Shown piece by piece: positions 35,301-46,567 of a stretch of DNA of 64,000 nucleotides. Below the pieces are notes generated by a model. It ran no database searches. It had not been told where the DNA came from and saw nothing but the letters and a program-made list of their open reading frames with translations. The stretch comes from Desmodesmus armatus (lineage: Eukaryota; Chlorophyta; Chlorophyceae; Sphaeropleales; Scenedesmaceae): contig VIIQ02000582.1 of NCBI GenBank assembly GCA_007449985.2, positions 124,001-188,000 of the forward strand, in the 5' to 3' direction. The position numbers and the translations under genes were made by a program. Positions within the stretch are counted from its first letter, which is position 1, and each line of letters starts with the position of its first letter.

Positions 35301-38300
35301 CACACCACACACCCCTCCTGTTCCAACTCCACCCTGTTTCAGGCTCCCTCCTTCCCCTGGTGCTACACTGCATCGGTCCCGCCTTCATTCACCTGCTGAC
35401 TGGGGGTAAGATTGACCCCATTTCCAATTATTGCCCGGCCCCCACCCTCCTGCTGCCCTCCAAACTGTCTTCCTTCCTCTTTCAGGCTCCCTGCTGCCCC
35501 TTGTGCTACACTGCATCGGCCCTGCCTTCATCCACCTGCTAACCGGTGCTGAGGACGACCCCGACAACACCCCATCAACACAGACCACAAACCATGGCCC
35601 ATGTGCACACTGCACGCAACTCATGATCTCCCCCCCCCCCCCACCCGCATCCACCCACCTGCCTTCAAAGCATCCCCACCGCAGGCTCCCTGCTGCCCCT
35701 GGTGCTGCACTGCATTGGCCCGGCCTTCATTCACCTGCTGACAGGGGGTGAGGAGGACCCCCTTCCATCCCCCCCCCCACTACCACCACCACCCTGCTGC
35801 CCTCCAAAATGTCTTCCGTCCTGTTTCAGGCTCTCTGCTGCCCCTGGTGCTACACTGCATCGGTCCCGCCTTCATTTACCTGCTAACCGGTGGTGAGGAC
35901 GACCCTGACATCAACACAGACCAGATACTGGAGCTACAGGCATGGTTCGCACAGATGGTGGCCACAGTGCTGTTTGACGGTGAGCGATTTTGGGCTTAAT
36001 AGGTGGGGCTGGAGAGCATAGAGCAATTTTGGGCTTGTTAGGTGGGGGTGGAGAGCGTAGGTGGGGGTGAGGGCGAGGGTGACAGACCCGCAGGCCTGGC
36101 TTGCCCTGCCGTGCCAAGCATCACTTGAGACTCCACTGGTGGCCGCCGTGCTGTTTTTATGGTGAGCGGATGGTAGTGCCTGACTGATATAGACAACCTC
36201 ACACCCTCCTTGCTAGACACCTGAGCTGATGCACCCGCACACAACCCCACTTCTTCACCCCACACCAGCACGGGCTCACAGCAGCTGAGTTGTGTCCTGC
36301 AGAGCTAGACCTCAGGTACACCTTCCTTGCCAGACATGTCACCCCGCGCGCGTGTTGGCGTTCGGGGGTTACTGCTTCACCCCACACCAGCGCCACCTGC
36401 AGCTGAAACCCTCCCCCCTTGTTGGCCGCTGTTGCTTCGCCTGCAGACTGACCGGCTGCCAGCAGCTGCACCCTGCCCTGCCGCAGCAGCCTGCAGCCAC
36501 ACCCAAGGCCCACTGGCTAGAGACCTCACCCCACACCCCCACGCACAACTGTGTGAAGCTGACGCCTTCTGCTCAGCCACAGCACTTGACGCCTTCACCC
36601 CATCACTCATTCACCCCACACCAGACCACTTGAGATCCACCCCATCCTTGTTGGCTCTGTTCCTTCGGCTGCAGACTCTCTGACCGGCTCACAGCAGCTG
36701 CACTCTGCCCTGCAGCAGCAGCCAGCAGCCACACTCTAGCCCTGCTGGCTAGAGACCTCCCCCCACGCCCCCAGGGCCCACAAACAACTTGACACCTTCT
36801 TTTCAGCTGCAGCACTCTACCCCTCCAATCTTTCACCCCACACCAGCACCACATGAGACCCCCCCCCCCCCCGCTTGTTGGCCTCTGTTCTTCGGCTGCA
36901 GACTCCTCACCAGCTCACATCACCTGCACTCTGCCCTGCAGCAGCAGCCAGCAGTCACACTCTAGGCCTGCTTGCTGTAGACCTCACCCCATGCCCCCAC
37001 ACACAACCTGACGCCCTTCTTCTCAGCTGCAGCACCTCATTCCTTCAATCCTGCACCCCACACCAGCACCACATGAGACCCCTACCCCCCCCCTCCCCCC
37101 GTTGGCCTCTGTCCTTTGGCTGCAGCCTGCAGCGACTCTGAGACTCCCTCACTGGCTCACATCAGCTGCACTCTGCCCTGCAGCAGCAGCCAGCAGCCAC
37201 ACTCTAGGTCTGCTGGCTGAAGACCTCACCCCATGCCCCTGGGGCCCACAAACAACTTGACGCCTTCTTTTCAACTGCCCCACTCCACTCCTTCAATCCT
37301 GCACCCCACACCAGCACCACATGAGATGCCCGCCCCTGTTGGCCTCTGTTCCTTTGTCTGCAGACTCCCTCACCGGCTCACATCAGCTGCACTCTGCCCT
37401 GCAGCACCAGCCAGCAGCAACTGCACGCTCCCTAGAGGCAGCCATACGGTGTGGTGACCCCTGGAAGGGATCAAGCTTGACAGTCGACACAGCTGCCCTC
37501 ACAGCTGCCCTAGGGTCTCTACCGCTGAGTTCACTGTACAGCCCAGAAAATGCAGCAGTAGCAGCAGCTGGAAGCAGTGGCAGCAGCAGCGGTGGCAAAG
37601 GCAGCAGCAGTGGCAGTACTGAGCTGTTCTCCCTGCTGTTGAGCTGCCTGAAACATGGCATGAAGCATGCAGGGGCTTCTGCTACCCCCTTCAATGCCAA
37701 TCCTGCTGACATGGCGAGGTGCCTTCAGGGCGTGACGATCTCACTCAATGTCTTGGGGGTGTGTCAGTCAATGAGTGAGATTGAGGGCAGGGCAGCAAGT
37801 GAGAGTGAGAGTGAGGGCAGTGAGAAGGTGGGGCATCAGTGGCAGTGGCTGGCTGCCAGGGCGATGGAGGTGTGCTGTGCAAGCCTTAAGGTGAGCACAT
37901 GGGCTGGTTACATACATAAACCACTATGTTGAATGCATCATGGCTAGTAACATGGGCCAGTTGGGTCTGTATGGCTCCCCCTGCTGGAGGATTTCATTAA
38001 AAAAACTACTGATTTGATCTGACCCTACATGCTGCACGCCACCCAATGCCACTGTTACACACCGGCCTGCATACTGCAGCCCGCATGTACCCTGATAGTA
38101 TGCCCAATGTCTGTTTTTAATTTTGCAGCTGTGGTGGCTGTTTCAGAGCCTCTGCGCCCCTACCAGCAGCGGCGGCCCACAGGGCAGCACTGGCGGCTGT
38201 GGCAGCAGTGGCAGCAGTCATGCTGCGCTTGGCCAGCTGCGGCGGCACCGTTCAACAGTCAGTGGTGCTGTTGGCTGGCTGAGTGGTTATGTTGCAGGGC

Positions 38301-39316
38301 TGCCAGAGCAGTCCATGGATGCTCAAGCTGCCCAACAGCTGCAGGTGGGGGTCCGGTGGTGTTGCTAGGGCTGGTGTGAGATTCAAGAATGGGACCCTAC
38401 AACGCGTGCATCTCTGACAGGCGCTTTTGCTTGGCACAACATTTTCTGCTCCTGTTGTGTGTTTCTGTGGCTGACGAGTAACACATGCACGCTTTGTGCA
38501 TTTCACAGCACATCTTCAAAGTATGCTTTGCCACTGCTCCACCTCAGCAGTATCTTTGCTGTACCTGTCCGGCACGTACTTGCCTGCAGGCCCAAGGCCA
38601 GCTGCTGCATCGACAGCTGTTGAACCAGCAGCAGTCAGGTTCCACTGGATCTGCAACCAACCCCATGCAGCTGACGGCTGAGGAGCTACAGCAGGTGCTG
38701 CACATAGACCTTATCCCGCAGGTGGGTTGTTAGTCTCATGTCAGCAATGCGGTACGGAGGGCTGTTTTATACACACCCAGGCAGAGGTGCAGCATGGAGG
38801 ATGGGTATTTGTTGGGTGTGTTCTACGCCATGCGGGCAGTGGGTCTGTTCGAAGGGTTTGCGCGTCGCTTCCGTGCCGACAAGTACACAGTTAATGATCC
38901 TCACCTGTCTGCGGTGTCGGGTCGGCTGCTGTTGTGAAGCCGTTGTCTGTGCCTTCCGGCGCAGTCCTCACACACACACACACACACATGTGGTGACCAT
39001 CACAGTAGCTGCAGTCAAGCACCACATGGGTCAAAGTTGTTATGTGTCGTGTGTTGTTGCGTCCCATGCTGCTGTGTCGCAGGTGTCCGATTTTGCCTGC
39101 TCCCTGTGTGATGCCCTTCCCCAGCCGCATGGCTGCAACAACCCGGCCTGCCCCATGCTGCTTGGAGTGAGTGAGCTGTTGGCAGTGAAGCGAGGCCGCT
39201 GCAGCGCCTGTAGGGTTGCACACTACTGCAGTGTGCAGTGCCAGAAGCAGCACCGGCCTCAGCACAAGCACGTGTGCAACAGGCTGAAGGAGGGGTTGTC
39301 TCAGGCCCCTAGGTAG
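30537..39316 (+). CDS. Large MYND-finger protein with duplicated exons
   Basis: The last exons are secure and in phase: 35830-35979, 37364-37890, 38129-38344, 38590-38721 and 39083-39316. The final exon carries a MYND zinc finger (CSACRVAHYCSVQCQKQH, then HVC) preceded by a Cys-rich CSLCDALPQPHGC segment. Upstream coding blocks are an Ala-rich acidic region (about 30.6-31.28 kb) and a long exon near 32257-33516 with poly-Ser/Gln and a helical body. The true start is not resolved. In the CAG tract near 32.33-32.43 kb the best-looking frame changes, which may mean a small intron or a frameshift. Repeated exon-like units occur at about 31.2-31.8, 35.2-35.9 and 36.4-37.4 kb. MYND fingers usually bind proline-rich partner proteins; no specific function is assigned. 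It could be a MYND-only protein of a green-algal expanded family. Confidence 0.65.
31190..31830 (+). repeat. Tandem exon-like units coding AKVFNEPxVQARLLLELNQG
   Basis: Four copies, spaced roughly 170-210 bp, each contain a block translating to (AKVFNEP)xVQARLLLELNQG and ending before GGAG|GTGGG, a possible phase-1 donor. Positions are about 31214-31276, 31408-31463, 31589-31655 and 31772-31822. The copies retain most of the peptide but differ in intron-like spacers. Confidence 0.7.
32119..32153. repeat. CTCAC pentanucleotide tandem repeat
   Basis: About seven uninterrupted copies of CTCAC/TCACC lie in an intron of the MYND gene. Nearby, 32332-32391 is an almost pure CAG tract inside the coding exon. 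Confidence 0.85.
34488..34623. repeat. Long imperfect hairpin with 63-nt arms
   Basis: Arms 34488-34550 and 34561-34623 pair along their full length with a 10-nt loop. The inner 25 bp and outer 17 bp are nearly perfect, and a central segment of about 15 bp is poorly matched. Pairing does not continue outside these coordinates. It lies in an intron-like, non-coding stretch of the MYND gene. The shape fits a miRNA-type precursor or a small foldback element; no target-site duplication was seen. Confidence 0.75.
35215..35900 (+). repeat. Five tandem copies of a 63-nt phase-1 exon (SLLPLVLHCIGPAFIHLLTG)
   Basis: Copies begin after TTTCAG or CGCAG acceptors near 35221, 35341, 35486, 35685 and 35830. 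Copies 2-5 encode almost the same hydrophobic 20-residue helix (IHLL or IYLL variant); copy 1 is diverged (SVLPLVLHFVGPA). Copies 2-4 end GG|GTGAGG, GG|GTAAG or similar. Units begin and end in phase 1, so any one could be used or skipped without changing frame. The last copy extends into the longer exon 35830-35979. Confidence 0.75.
36430..37430 (+). repeat. Tandem array of about 230-bp units with decoy exons
   Basis: Five units of about 230 bp (exon-like blocks near 36442, 36670, 36897, 37130 and 37360) each contain CTGCAG|ACT, a (CAG)n-CCAGCAGCCACA block and a C-rich pyrimidine tract. In units 2-4 the exon frame meets CTC TAG; only the last unit reads through (CTC CCT AGA GG region) into the true exon 37364-37890. 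Confidence 0.7.
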
Positions 39317-40745
39317 TAAGGCTTGCGAAGCACCTTCTTTCTGTTTGTGTGGCCAGCCGAGAGGTTGCACCCTTTTTATTATCCAAAAAATGTTGTGAAG
39401 GGCTGCCAGCTCTTTTCTGCAGCTGCTGCGGTGTCTGCAAGCACGGACGTGCTGTATCTGGTGCAGCAGCAAGCATGTATGCAGGGTGTCAGTGTGTTGC
39501 TGGCGCTCAGACTATGCGCACCATGTGTTTGCATGTGATGCTGCCCATTGGGGGTGCTGTCTGACACTGCTCAGTCCCATTGTATGACACACGTGAATGC
39601 CTATGTCGTTGCTTTGGCAAGTCATGCTGTCGTGGAATGGCGGTGACGTGTACACGAGCTGTAAGTGACGCAATCTAGCCCATGTTGGGTGCCAGGATGC
39701 CAGGGACACGCCGTCCTGCTTGATACCCGCATCCATGGGAAACACTGCATGTGCGAGCCGCCAGCTTAGTGGTCGGTGTGAGTGACAGCCATCCAAGGAT
39801 AAGGACAATTGCTGTCCCACTCATCGAAGGGCCAATGGGTGCATTAGCTCTCTAGGCGTCTGATGACAAGAGCCGGGTGCAGCTGCAGTTTCCAGACAAG
39901 GCCTACATCAGCTGCTCACCCGTCCAAAACCAAAGCAGCCTCAGAAATGTTGACATTTCTCACATGCACAAATCCACAAGAGACAGCACAGCTATGACAC
40001 GCCACTGCCACTTGAAGCACAGGCTGCCAAGAGGCATTGTGTGATGATGCGCGACACAGCTGCAGCGTCTGTCATTCGCAGCTGCAGCGTCTGTCATTCG
40101 CCATGACACGCAATAACAAACAACCCCCAAATACCCCTGCTCTACAGTGGCCCCATCCTGCTCATGTTCCTTGAACAAACCCAACCGATACAACCACCCT
40201 CGTTCAAACAAAAAGGTTGCGAATTCTGTGGGGCTGCACTCCAGTCAAACTGACAGCCTCTGCACCACCAGGACTCGGGTACCTGCTGCCGCAGCTCTGA
40301 CCAAATGGCGAGAACCTCTTTGATCATCAGAACACCGTACACCAATACCAGCAAGCCTGCCTACAACCGGACTCTACCTGTACCTATCTACAGCTTAGCA
40401 ATGAAGCCATCCCCGTGGTGTTACCGCCCACCAAACATGGCTAACACCACCCAGTCCATCAAACATGCAGTAAACACCCTGCCAGCCTCACACCTGGTGC
40501 ACACCAGCAAAACACAGCCGGCCGCCGTGCCCGCTGCCGCTGTCGACACGCCCGCACGCAACATGACTACCGAGTACCTGACGTAACTCTTGCACAGCGG
40601 CCCTGCAATGTACGCTGCCCCGCTGCCTACATGTCTGCGCCCGTCTTGAGCACCCAGTAGCTGCCGTTGTTCTTGCACCGCTGCCCTGCACTGTGTGCTA
40701 TCCCGCTGCCTTCATACGACGAAGGTAGCATGCCGCCCATTGGGA
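39317..40745. other. Convergent 3' intergenic region
   Basis: Lies between the MYND gene stop (39316, +) and the RPC5 stop (40746, -). No exon is supported. It holds a 22-bp tandem duplication at about 40059-40100 and extra copies of the RPC5 terminal coding block (see 40591-40745). Confidence 0.5.
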
Positions 40746-40796
40746 TTACATATCCGCGCCCGTCTTGAGCACCCAGTAGCTGCCGTTGTTCTTGCA
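40591..40796 (-). repeat. Tandem copies of the RPC5 C-terminal coding tail
   Basis: A 41-bp block at 40756-40796, coding the end of RPC5 (around CKNNGSYWVLKT), recurs exactly at 40637-40677 outside the gene. Flanking GCTGCCCTGCA-type sequence recurs once more near 40591-40626. The extra copies follow the RPC5 stop and are not part of its frame. Confidence 0.75.
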
Positions 40797-42672
40797 GAGC
40801 TCCTTTGACACCTTGCCAAACAGGTTGTCGGTGGCAGGGATGCCGCGCGCCTTGGCCTCCTTGACGACATCTCCCTTGCGGATCTGGGGCTTGTTGGTAA
40901 GAACCTCCAGCGCGATCTGTTGAGGATAGTGAGGGGCATGGCATGCAGGCATTTACGTATTTGCTATAGCGGGTTCCTGATTCGTGCTTGGGGCTTCAAG
41001 GCCTGCCGGCAGTGCCTCAACATCTGTGCCTCTCGGGGACAAAGCATGACAGGATCTCGGGGGCATGATAGGAGTCAACAATCCTAATGGGGGCACTTCC
41101 AGCAGCAGAAAACAATACGCCATGAGTCCTCTCATGTAACCACAAACAAGGGATGAGGCCCCTGTCTGTCCCACATGCATGGTCACCTCTCCTCCCACCC
41201 TTCTCATACATGCAAGAGGCCGTACTGCCCTAAAACAAGGTGAAGTGTACTTGTGGGGATGCTGTTGATCACCCAACAGAACAAAGCGATGGGTGCTGCA
41301 ATTATTGCTGATCATCCCATAAGCACACTGTGCTCGCTGGCTAGTGCCGATGAAAATAGATTACAGCCCATCTGATGTTGTACTTGTCTTGCTGAAAGCA
41401 GTAGTAGCATTACTGATAGCATCGCTACTATCAAGGGTCTAGTAGTAGCATTACTAAAGCATAGCTACTATCAAAGGTCTCACCTGCCGCAGCTCTTGGG
41501 CTTCCGAGTGTGGTCCGTCCCGCGCGATGTACACCCGCCGCAGCGTCTGGCAGTACCCGCTGCCCATCAGCAGCGCATGCAGCAGCTGATCATCCAGCGC
41601 CGCTGCTGCCACACTCTGCTGATCTCCCTGCTGCTGCAGCCACTGCCGCACATTCGCCATGGAGCACACCGTGTGCCGCTTGAACAGCGCCTTGATGAAC
41701 GGCCGCACGGCCTTATGCATGCCGTCTGGAAGGACCACTGACCCATCGCCCAACTCCGGCGCAGGAGACGGCGACGGGCTGACGCGCCCGCCGCCGGCAG
41801 CACCTGCTGCCGCTGCTGCTGCTGACGGCCCCGCGCGTGCCCCTGCTGCTGCAGAGATAGGTGCGGCGGCCAGGGGAACCCCCCGAGAGTATTCCGAGCT
41901 CCCAGCAGCAGACGGCACGAAGGCTTTGAGGTACTCCGCCCGCGACAGCGGCACAGGCTGCGGCCGCTGCTGCTTCTGCTGCTGCTCCTCCTCTGGGGTC
42001 AGGAGCTTGTCCCAGAGCTTGTCTGCTGCTGCACTGTCTGACGGAACCACTGTGAGAGGCACCCAGGCCTCCTGCTGCTCCTCCTGCTGCATGTAGCCGA
42101 AGCTCTGCAGCCGCATCTGCTGCTGCCGCTCCGTCTCCCGCCGCTTCACTGTCACCTCAACTGCCGTCAGCTCCTCAGCTGTGAATGTAACAAAATTGCA
42201 ACATGACAGCAACATGTTTTGAGGGCATTGTCGATACAAGAGGCAATACAACAGTGGTCAACATTGACAATATGATAATCTCACCAAGATGGTTGAGTGG
42301 TTGGAACTAAAGTGGTTCAGCGGTTGGTCCATGCGGTATGTGTCTTGTCAGTCTGAGCAGGCCTGTACCTGCATGCAGCTCTCCCTGGTATTGCTGTTTG
42401 CAGGGGACACTGTGACATCCACATGCATGGCAGCAGGAACGACTCGCAGTGCGGCAGCCCACACAGCTGGAGACCCCCATCCCTGCTGCTCTCGCAGTGC
42501 GGCAGCCCACACAGCTGGACACTCGCAGTGCGGCAGCCCACACAGCTGGACACACCCATCCCTGCTGCAGATGACATGACTGCTGACACACCCACCTGCA
42601 TCCTCCTCTTCCCCACTGTCGTCTGCTGCTTCTGCCCTGCCCCCCTTGCCTGGCACCTCTGGCGCTGCAGGC

Positions 42673-42730
<58 letters not shown>

Positions 42731-44736
42731 CATGCACAAGCACAATGTTAGAGGCTGAACAATAGCAGGGCGCGCACCACAAATGCCTCCAGCATGTGAG
42801 TAGCTACAGGCACCACACCAACAGCTCCAGATTCAGGCGCATCAGCACCAACAGCTTCAGCCGCATCAGCACGAACATTGAACAAAACAGCATTACTAAG
42901 CATTGACTTGGTCAAAGTGTCTACATATGGCCCCAAAACTCCAAACAACAGGGACCAGCAGCGTGCCACAAAGTCAGCCTTGCTTACAGGGGTTGAGGTA
43001 TGCCATATTAGGCCGCAGCTGCAGTGTGAAATCCAGCGGCACCAGCACCAGCTGATTGCCCTTGATCACCCCAATGGCGTAGGATGAGACTGGGTCGTCC
43101 ACTTGTGTGGACCTGGAAGCACAAACACAGAAAGTGCATGGCATGCAGCAGCAGAGGCACTCCAGGGTGTGAGTGACGCGATGCAAGAGGACTTGGGAGG
43201 AAAAAGGCTGGGGTGGGACTGCAGGGGTATGTGCTGACGAGCATGCTGTAGTATGCTGACGCAGCGCATGATCAACTGCACTGCCAGTGTGACAGGCTGG
43301 CTGTACCTCAGGTCAACAGCGCCACTTCACAACTCCTGCAACTGCTAGTGGTCCCAGCTGCAAGCTGCACACAGCCCAGGACTGACAGCTGACAACCAAC
43401 AGCTGATATGAAGGGGTTGCTGAAGTGCTGAGACACGTGCAGCACTGGGCTAGGCTTACACTGTTGCAGGCCCCACAAGAACGAAGCAATGCCATTTGCG
43501 CTGACAGCTGCGGGAGCGGCCCAGCAGAACACGGCAGTGCTTCAGCGTAGCTTTGGTGTGCTGGGTCAAGCTTGCACCCCTAAGCCTCACGGGGCGGCTG
43601 GCTTCGGCTGGTCGGGTGTGCGCGGCCGTGTGCTGTAGCACACCAAGGAGGTGTGTGGGTTCTACTCCCATGCTTTTTTGGTCCGGGCGCTGGGCACCTC
43701 CTGAAACAAGAGGCGTTTAGGCGTCTCCCATCGGCGTGAGGCTTTGCGTCGGGCTCCCGGCAGTCGGGTTTACCCGGCTGTTGCGTGTGTGGCCAGCCGG
43801 TGGGGGTCCGCCCCCCCTATACATTCAAAATAAAGCCTCACGAAGCCAGCACTCCAGCAGTGGCACAGTCCCACCTGAGCTCCAGAGTCTTGAGGCCCTT
43901 GTTCTCTTCCTCTGGCGTCCTGTAGTTTTCGCTGGCTGTGTCCAGGGGGATGGTCATCTCCAGCCGCCGTGCGTTCGGCTTGAACCTGGCTGTACTGCCT
44001 GCAGGCAGCAAAGTAAGGAAGTGGAGGATGTGAAAGCTTGTTACAAGTGGGTACTTTCACCGCTGGGCGGGTCTCTCACCCAGTGGACAGCCCTGTGCCC
44101 TCAGCCCTGATGTTCGTTGTGACAAGCACTGCCGCAGGCTCCTGGTGTGCAGTGTGTGAGGAGATCTGCTGCAGCTGAATCTTGTGTTGCTGCTGCTAGT
44201 GCGGCTGCTACCGCGGCTGCTGTAGTGCTGTGACTGTCAAAAACCCCAGCACATACAGGCGAGGAGAAGCCTACTGCGCGGCCCATTTTGAAAATCAGGC
44301 GGAGCCTGTGCTGCTAATTCACATAACCATGCCAGTGTTCATGACCCGTTGAGCTGCTGCTGCCACAGCTGCTGCTGCATTTTTGAACACGACTTGTGCT
44401 AAGTAAGGCTATATGCAACCTGGCCTATGTGCTTTCCACCCTTCTGTGCAACCTGAGCAGCTGTACACCCTGGCTGTGCTGCATCCGTGGGTTCAGCACG
44501 CCCCGCTGCTGCATGTCTGTTGCATATGCGTGCACAAGGAGGAAACGAAAAGATTAAATAATATATTTGCTGCACAACTGCGGCCTACCAGGGGCTCCTG
44601 CGTCGTATGCTCGCCAGTTGGGCCTCAAGGGCTGCTGTAGCATGATCAGCTGTGACTGCAGACCAGCCAGCTCGTTGCTGAAAACCACGTCTAGCTCAGC
44701 TACGACCACGTCATCTGGATCTATGTTGCTGCCCAT
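40746..44736 (-). CDS. RPC5: RNA polymerase III subunit RPC5 (POLR3E/RPC37 family)
   Basis: Six exons in phase: 44736-44589, 43998-43875, 43112-42988, 42664-42596, 42178-41484 and 40916-40746, giving 443 residues. The N-terminus has DDVVVAELDVVFSNELAG then PLRP, the classic RPC5 opening, followed by ARFKPNARRLEMTIPLDTAS with NYRT, then DPVSSYAIGVIKGNQLVLVP and FTLQLRPNMAYL, the conserved Sin_N core that packs against the RPC4 partner. A Gln/Ala-rich linker leads to a C-terminal helical region (KALFKRHTVCSMANVRQWL) and a winged-helix-like tail ending GSYWVLKTGADM. The role is Pol III initiation, termination and re-initiation in the nucleus. Intron 2 carries a SINE-like insertion, intron 4 a minisatellite, and intron 3 a long CAG tract (42676-42731). 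Confidence 0.9.
42447..42552. repeat. Minisatellite in an RPC5 intron
   Basis: Four copies of GCAGTGCGGCAGCCCACACA (plus GCTGGA), some separated by a short CTC-rich spacer, lie between exons 4 and 5 of RPC5. Confidence 0.8.
43582..43842 (+). mobile_element. SINE-like insertion with 10-bp target-site duplication
   Basis: AAGCCTCACG occurs at 43582-43591 and again at 43833-43842, bracketing about 240 bp that differ in character from the surrounding intron. Inside is GGTTCTACTCC (43658-43668), close to the Pol III B-box consensus GGTTCRANNCC, about 60 bp after a weaker A-box-like TGGCTTCGGCTGG. The 3' end is A-rich (ATTCAAAATAAA) just before the second repeat. These are hallmarks of a tRNA-derived SINE integrated by target-primed reverse transcription. 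Orientation relative to RPC5 is antisense. Confidence 0.65.
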
Positions 44737-46567
44737 TGCGGCTGGTTGGGGAGCTGGATGGTAGCGTGACAAGAAGTGGGCTGCTGCTGCTGTATGATGG
44801 TGTGTGCCTGTTGGTACTGGTCAGCACGAACCAACTGAGGAAAAGCGTAATTCCGAAACCGAACAGTATCTTTTGAACTGCTCTGCGAACGGGTTGGCGG
44901 TACACAGCGATATGAGTAAGCAACATGACTAATGGATTATGTGAATGGATTACTAACACATGTTGAGACCTACAACGCTCTGTATGCGCTTGGTGAAGTT
45001 TCAAGACATTCGTCTCAACTTTCTCATCGTTACACAAAGGCAACATCATGCTGGCACGCTCAACCCCCCCCCCCCCCCTTCTCCACATCCCCACCCATGG
45101 GTATGGTGACCACCTGGGTATGGTGGACCCCACTATAAACAGCTGGTAACTAAGTCCCTTGGCTAGTTCTGCTTCTGATCTGCGCCAATGATTATCCAGA
45201 AGATAAAACTGAGTTCTGCACACCTGGCCAAGAGGCAGGGGTCACGCCAACCATGCACCGGCACAACTGCCCCCCCCCCCCCCCCCCCCCCCGACAACAG
45301 AGCTGCAGCAACATTCCCATTCTGCTCCAGGCCAACACCACCACCACCAGCCAATATCCTTGACACTCACGACAACATGTGACTGCGTGTATTTGTATGA
45401 CTGACTCATTGAGTTGGCTTGAGACACACCTTGTAGAACAGCACACACCTGCAAACTCATATAACACTTTATGCGCCAGCAAGGCAACTGTGTCGCTTGA
45501 ACATGACTGTAACGACACCTGTCCAGCCTGCCTCCGTGACTGATGCTTCAGGTACAATCGCATTCAACCCCAACACCAACTTCAACGGAACACCAAACAC
45601 CACCCCAACCGCCTTCCAACACAAGTGCAACACAGCAGCCACCAGCAATAGCTCAACCTTTAGGTGCCGTGACAATCAGTCTGAGGCAGCGGTGCTTTCA
45701 CACTCCACTGGCAAATCAACAATTGACCAGACCCCGGAAGCAGTGCAAGCTGTGCACATCACTGCTCTGTCACAGCCTCTAACAGTATCCAGCCAGCTTT
45801 CAGCCAATGTTCAACAAAATGTCACACGCCACTCGTTCCAAACATTGACTACACACCGCACACAGCCATAGTCAACATTGCTTAGACGCGCCTGACCCTC
45901 AGACGGAGGCCGGCGAGCAACTAACTGCCCGCCAAGCGCCACCCTCGTCACAGTGGCACGGAGAAGCTGACCTGGTCAAACAAAGCGGATTGCCCTTCAG
46001 CGCAGCTAGCTGGCCGACTGGGTGTGCATATACACGGCCACCGTCCCTGCACCACATGCGTGTAGCAGTAAGAGACATGGACATTGAGTGGCCGACATTG
46101 CCACGCCACTTCCACACTTGCACTGCAGTACCGCCCTGCCCCTCACACCACCCTCAGCACTTCACCACAACTCCATGCCCATGCGCATGTGCATGTGCTG
46201 CCGCGCCGCTAGGCCATGGTCCTGTGCACAAAGCATCATGGCGGCCATGATACTGCATAGCATTCCGCATGCCACAGTGTGGCACTGTGACGCCAACCGT
46301 GATAGGGCAATGCAGAAGCACCGTGTATCCTCCTTTCCGCAACTGTGCATGCACAGCACTATTGCGCCTCCGTCACAAAACCCACACCAAACACACAGAA
46401 TAAATATACCCCCCCCCCTCCAGGACCATGCGCGGGGCACAGCACCCCCCCCCCCCCAGCAGCAGCTCGCATGCTGCCGACACTTGACTAGGCAAGACCA
46501 CAGTGACAAGCTGTGCACAACACACCCACCAGAGGTGCAGCAGGAGCCACACCTGACACTGCCTTCC
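44737..46567. other. Intergenic; no supported gene
   Basis: Lies between the RPC5 start and the kinase 3' end. It contains long C runs (about 45065-45077, 45270-45291, 46409-46417, 46443-46455). An open frame at 45497-45871 (+) is Thr/Ser/Gln/Asn-rich without domain or splice support. Confidence 0.5.

Noticed and set aside
45270..45291. Long C homopolymer, with others near 1379 (G), 25606, 31860, 31958, 34890, 35630, 36861, 45065 and 46443
   Set aside because: Simple homopolymer tracts common in introns and spacers here; no functional signal inferred, and lengths may be unreliable.
45497..45871. 124-codon open frame rich in Thr, Ser, Asn and Gln
   Set aside because: Composition reflects the A/C-rich DNA; no domain, neighbours or conserved pattern to support a gene.
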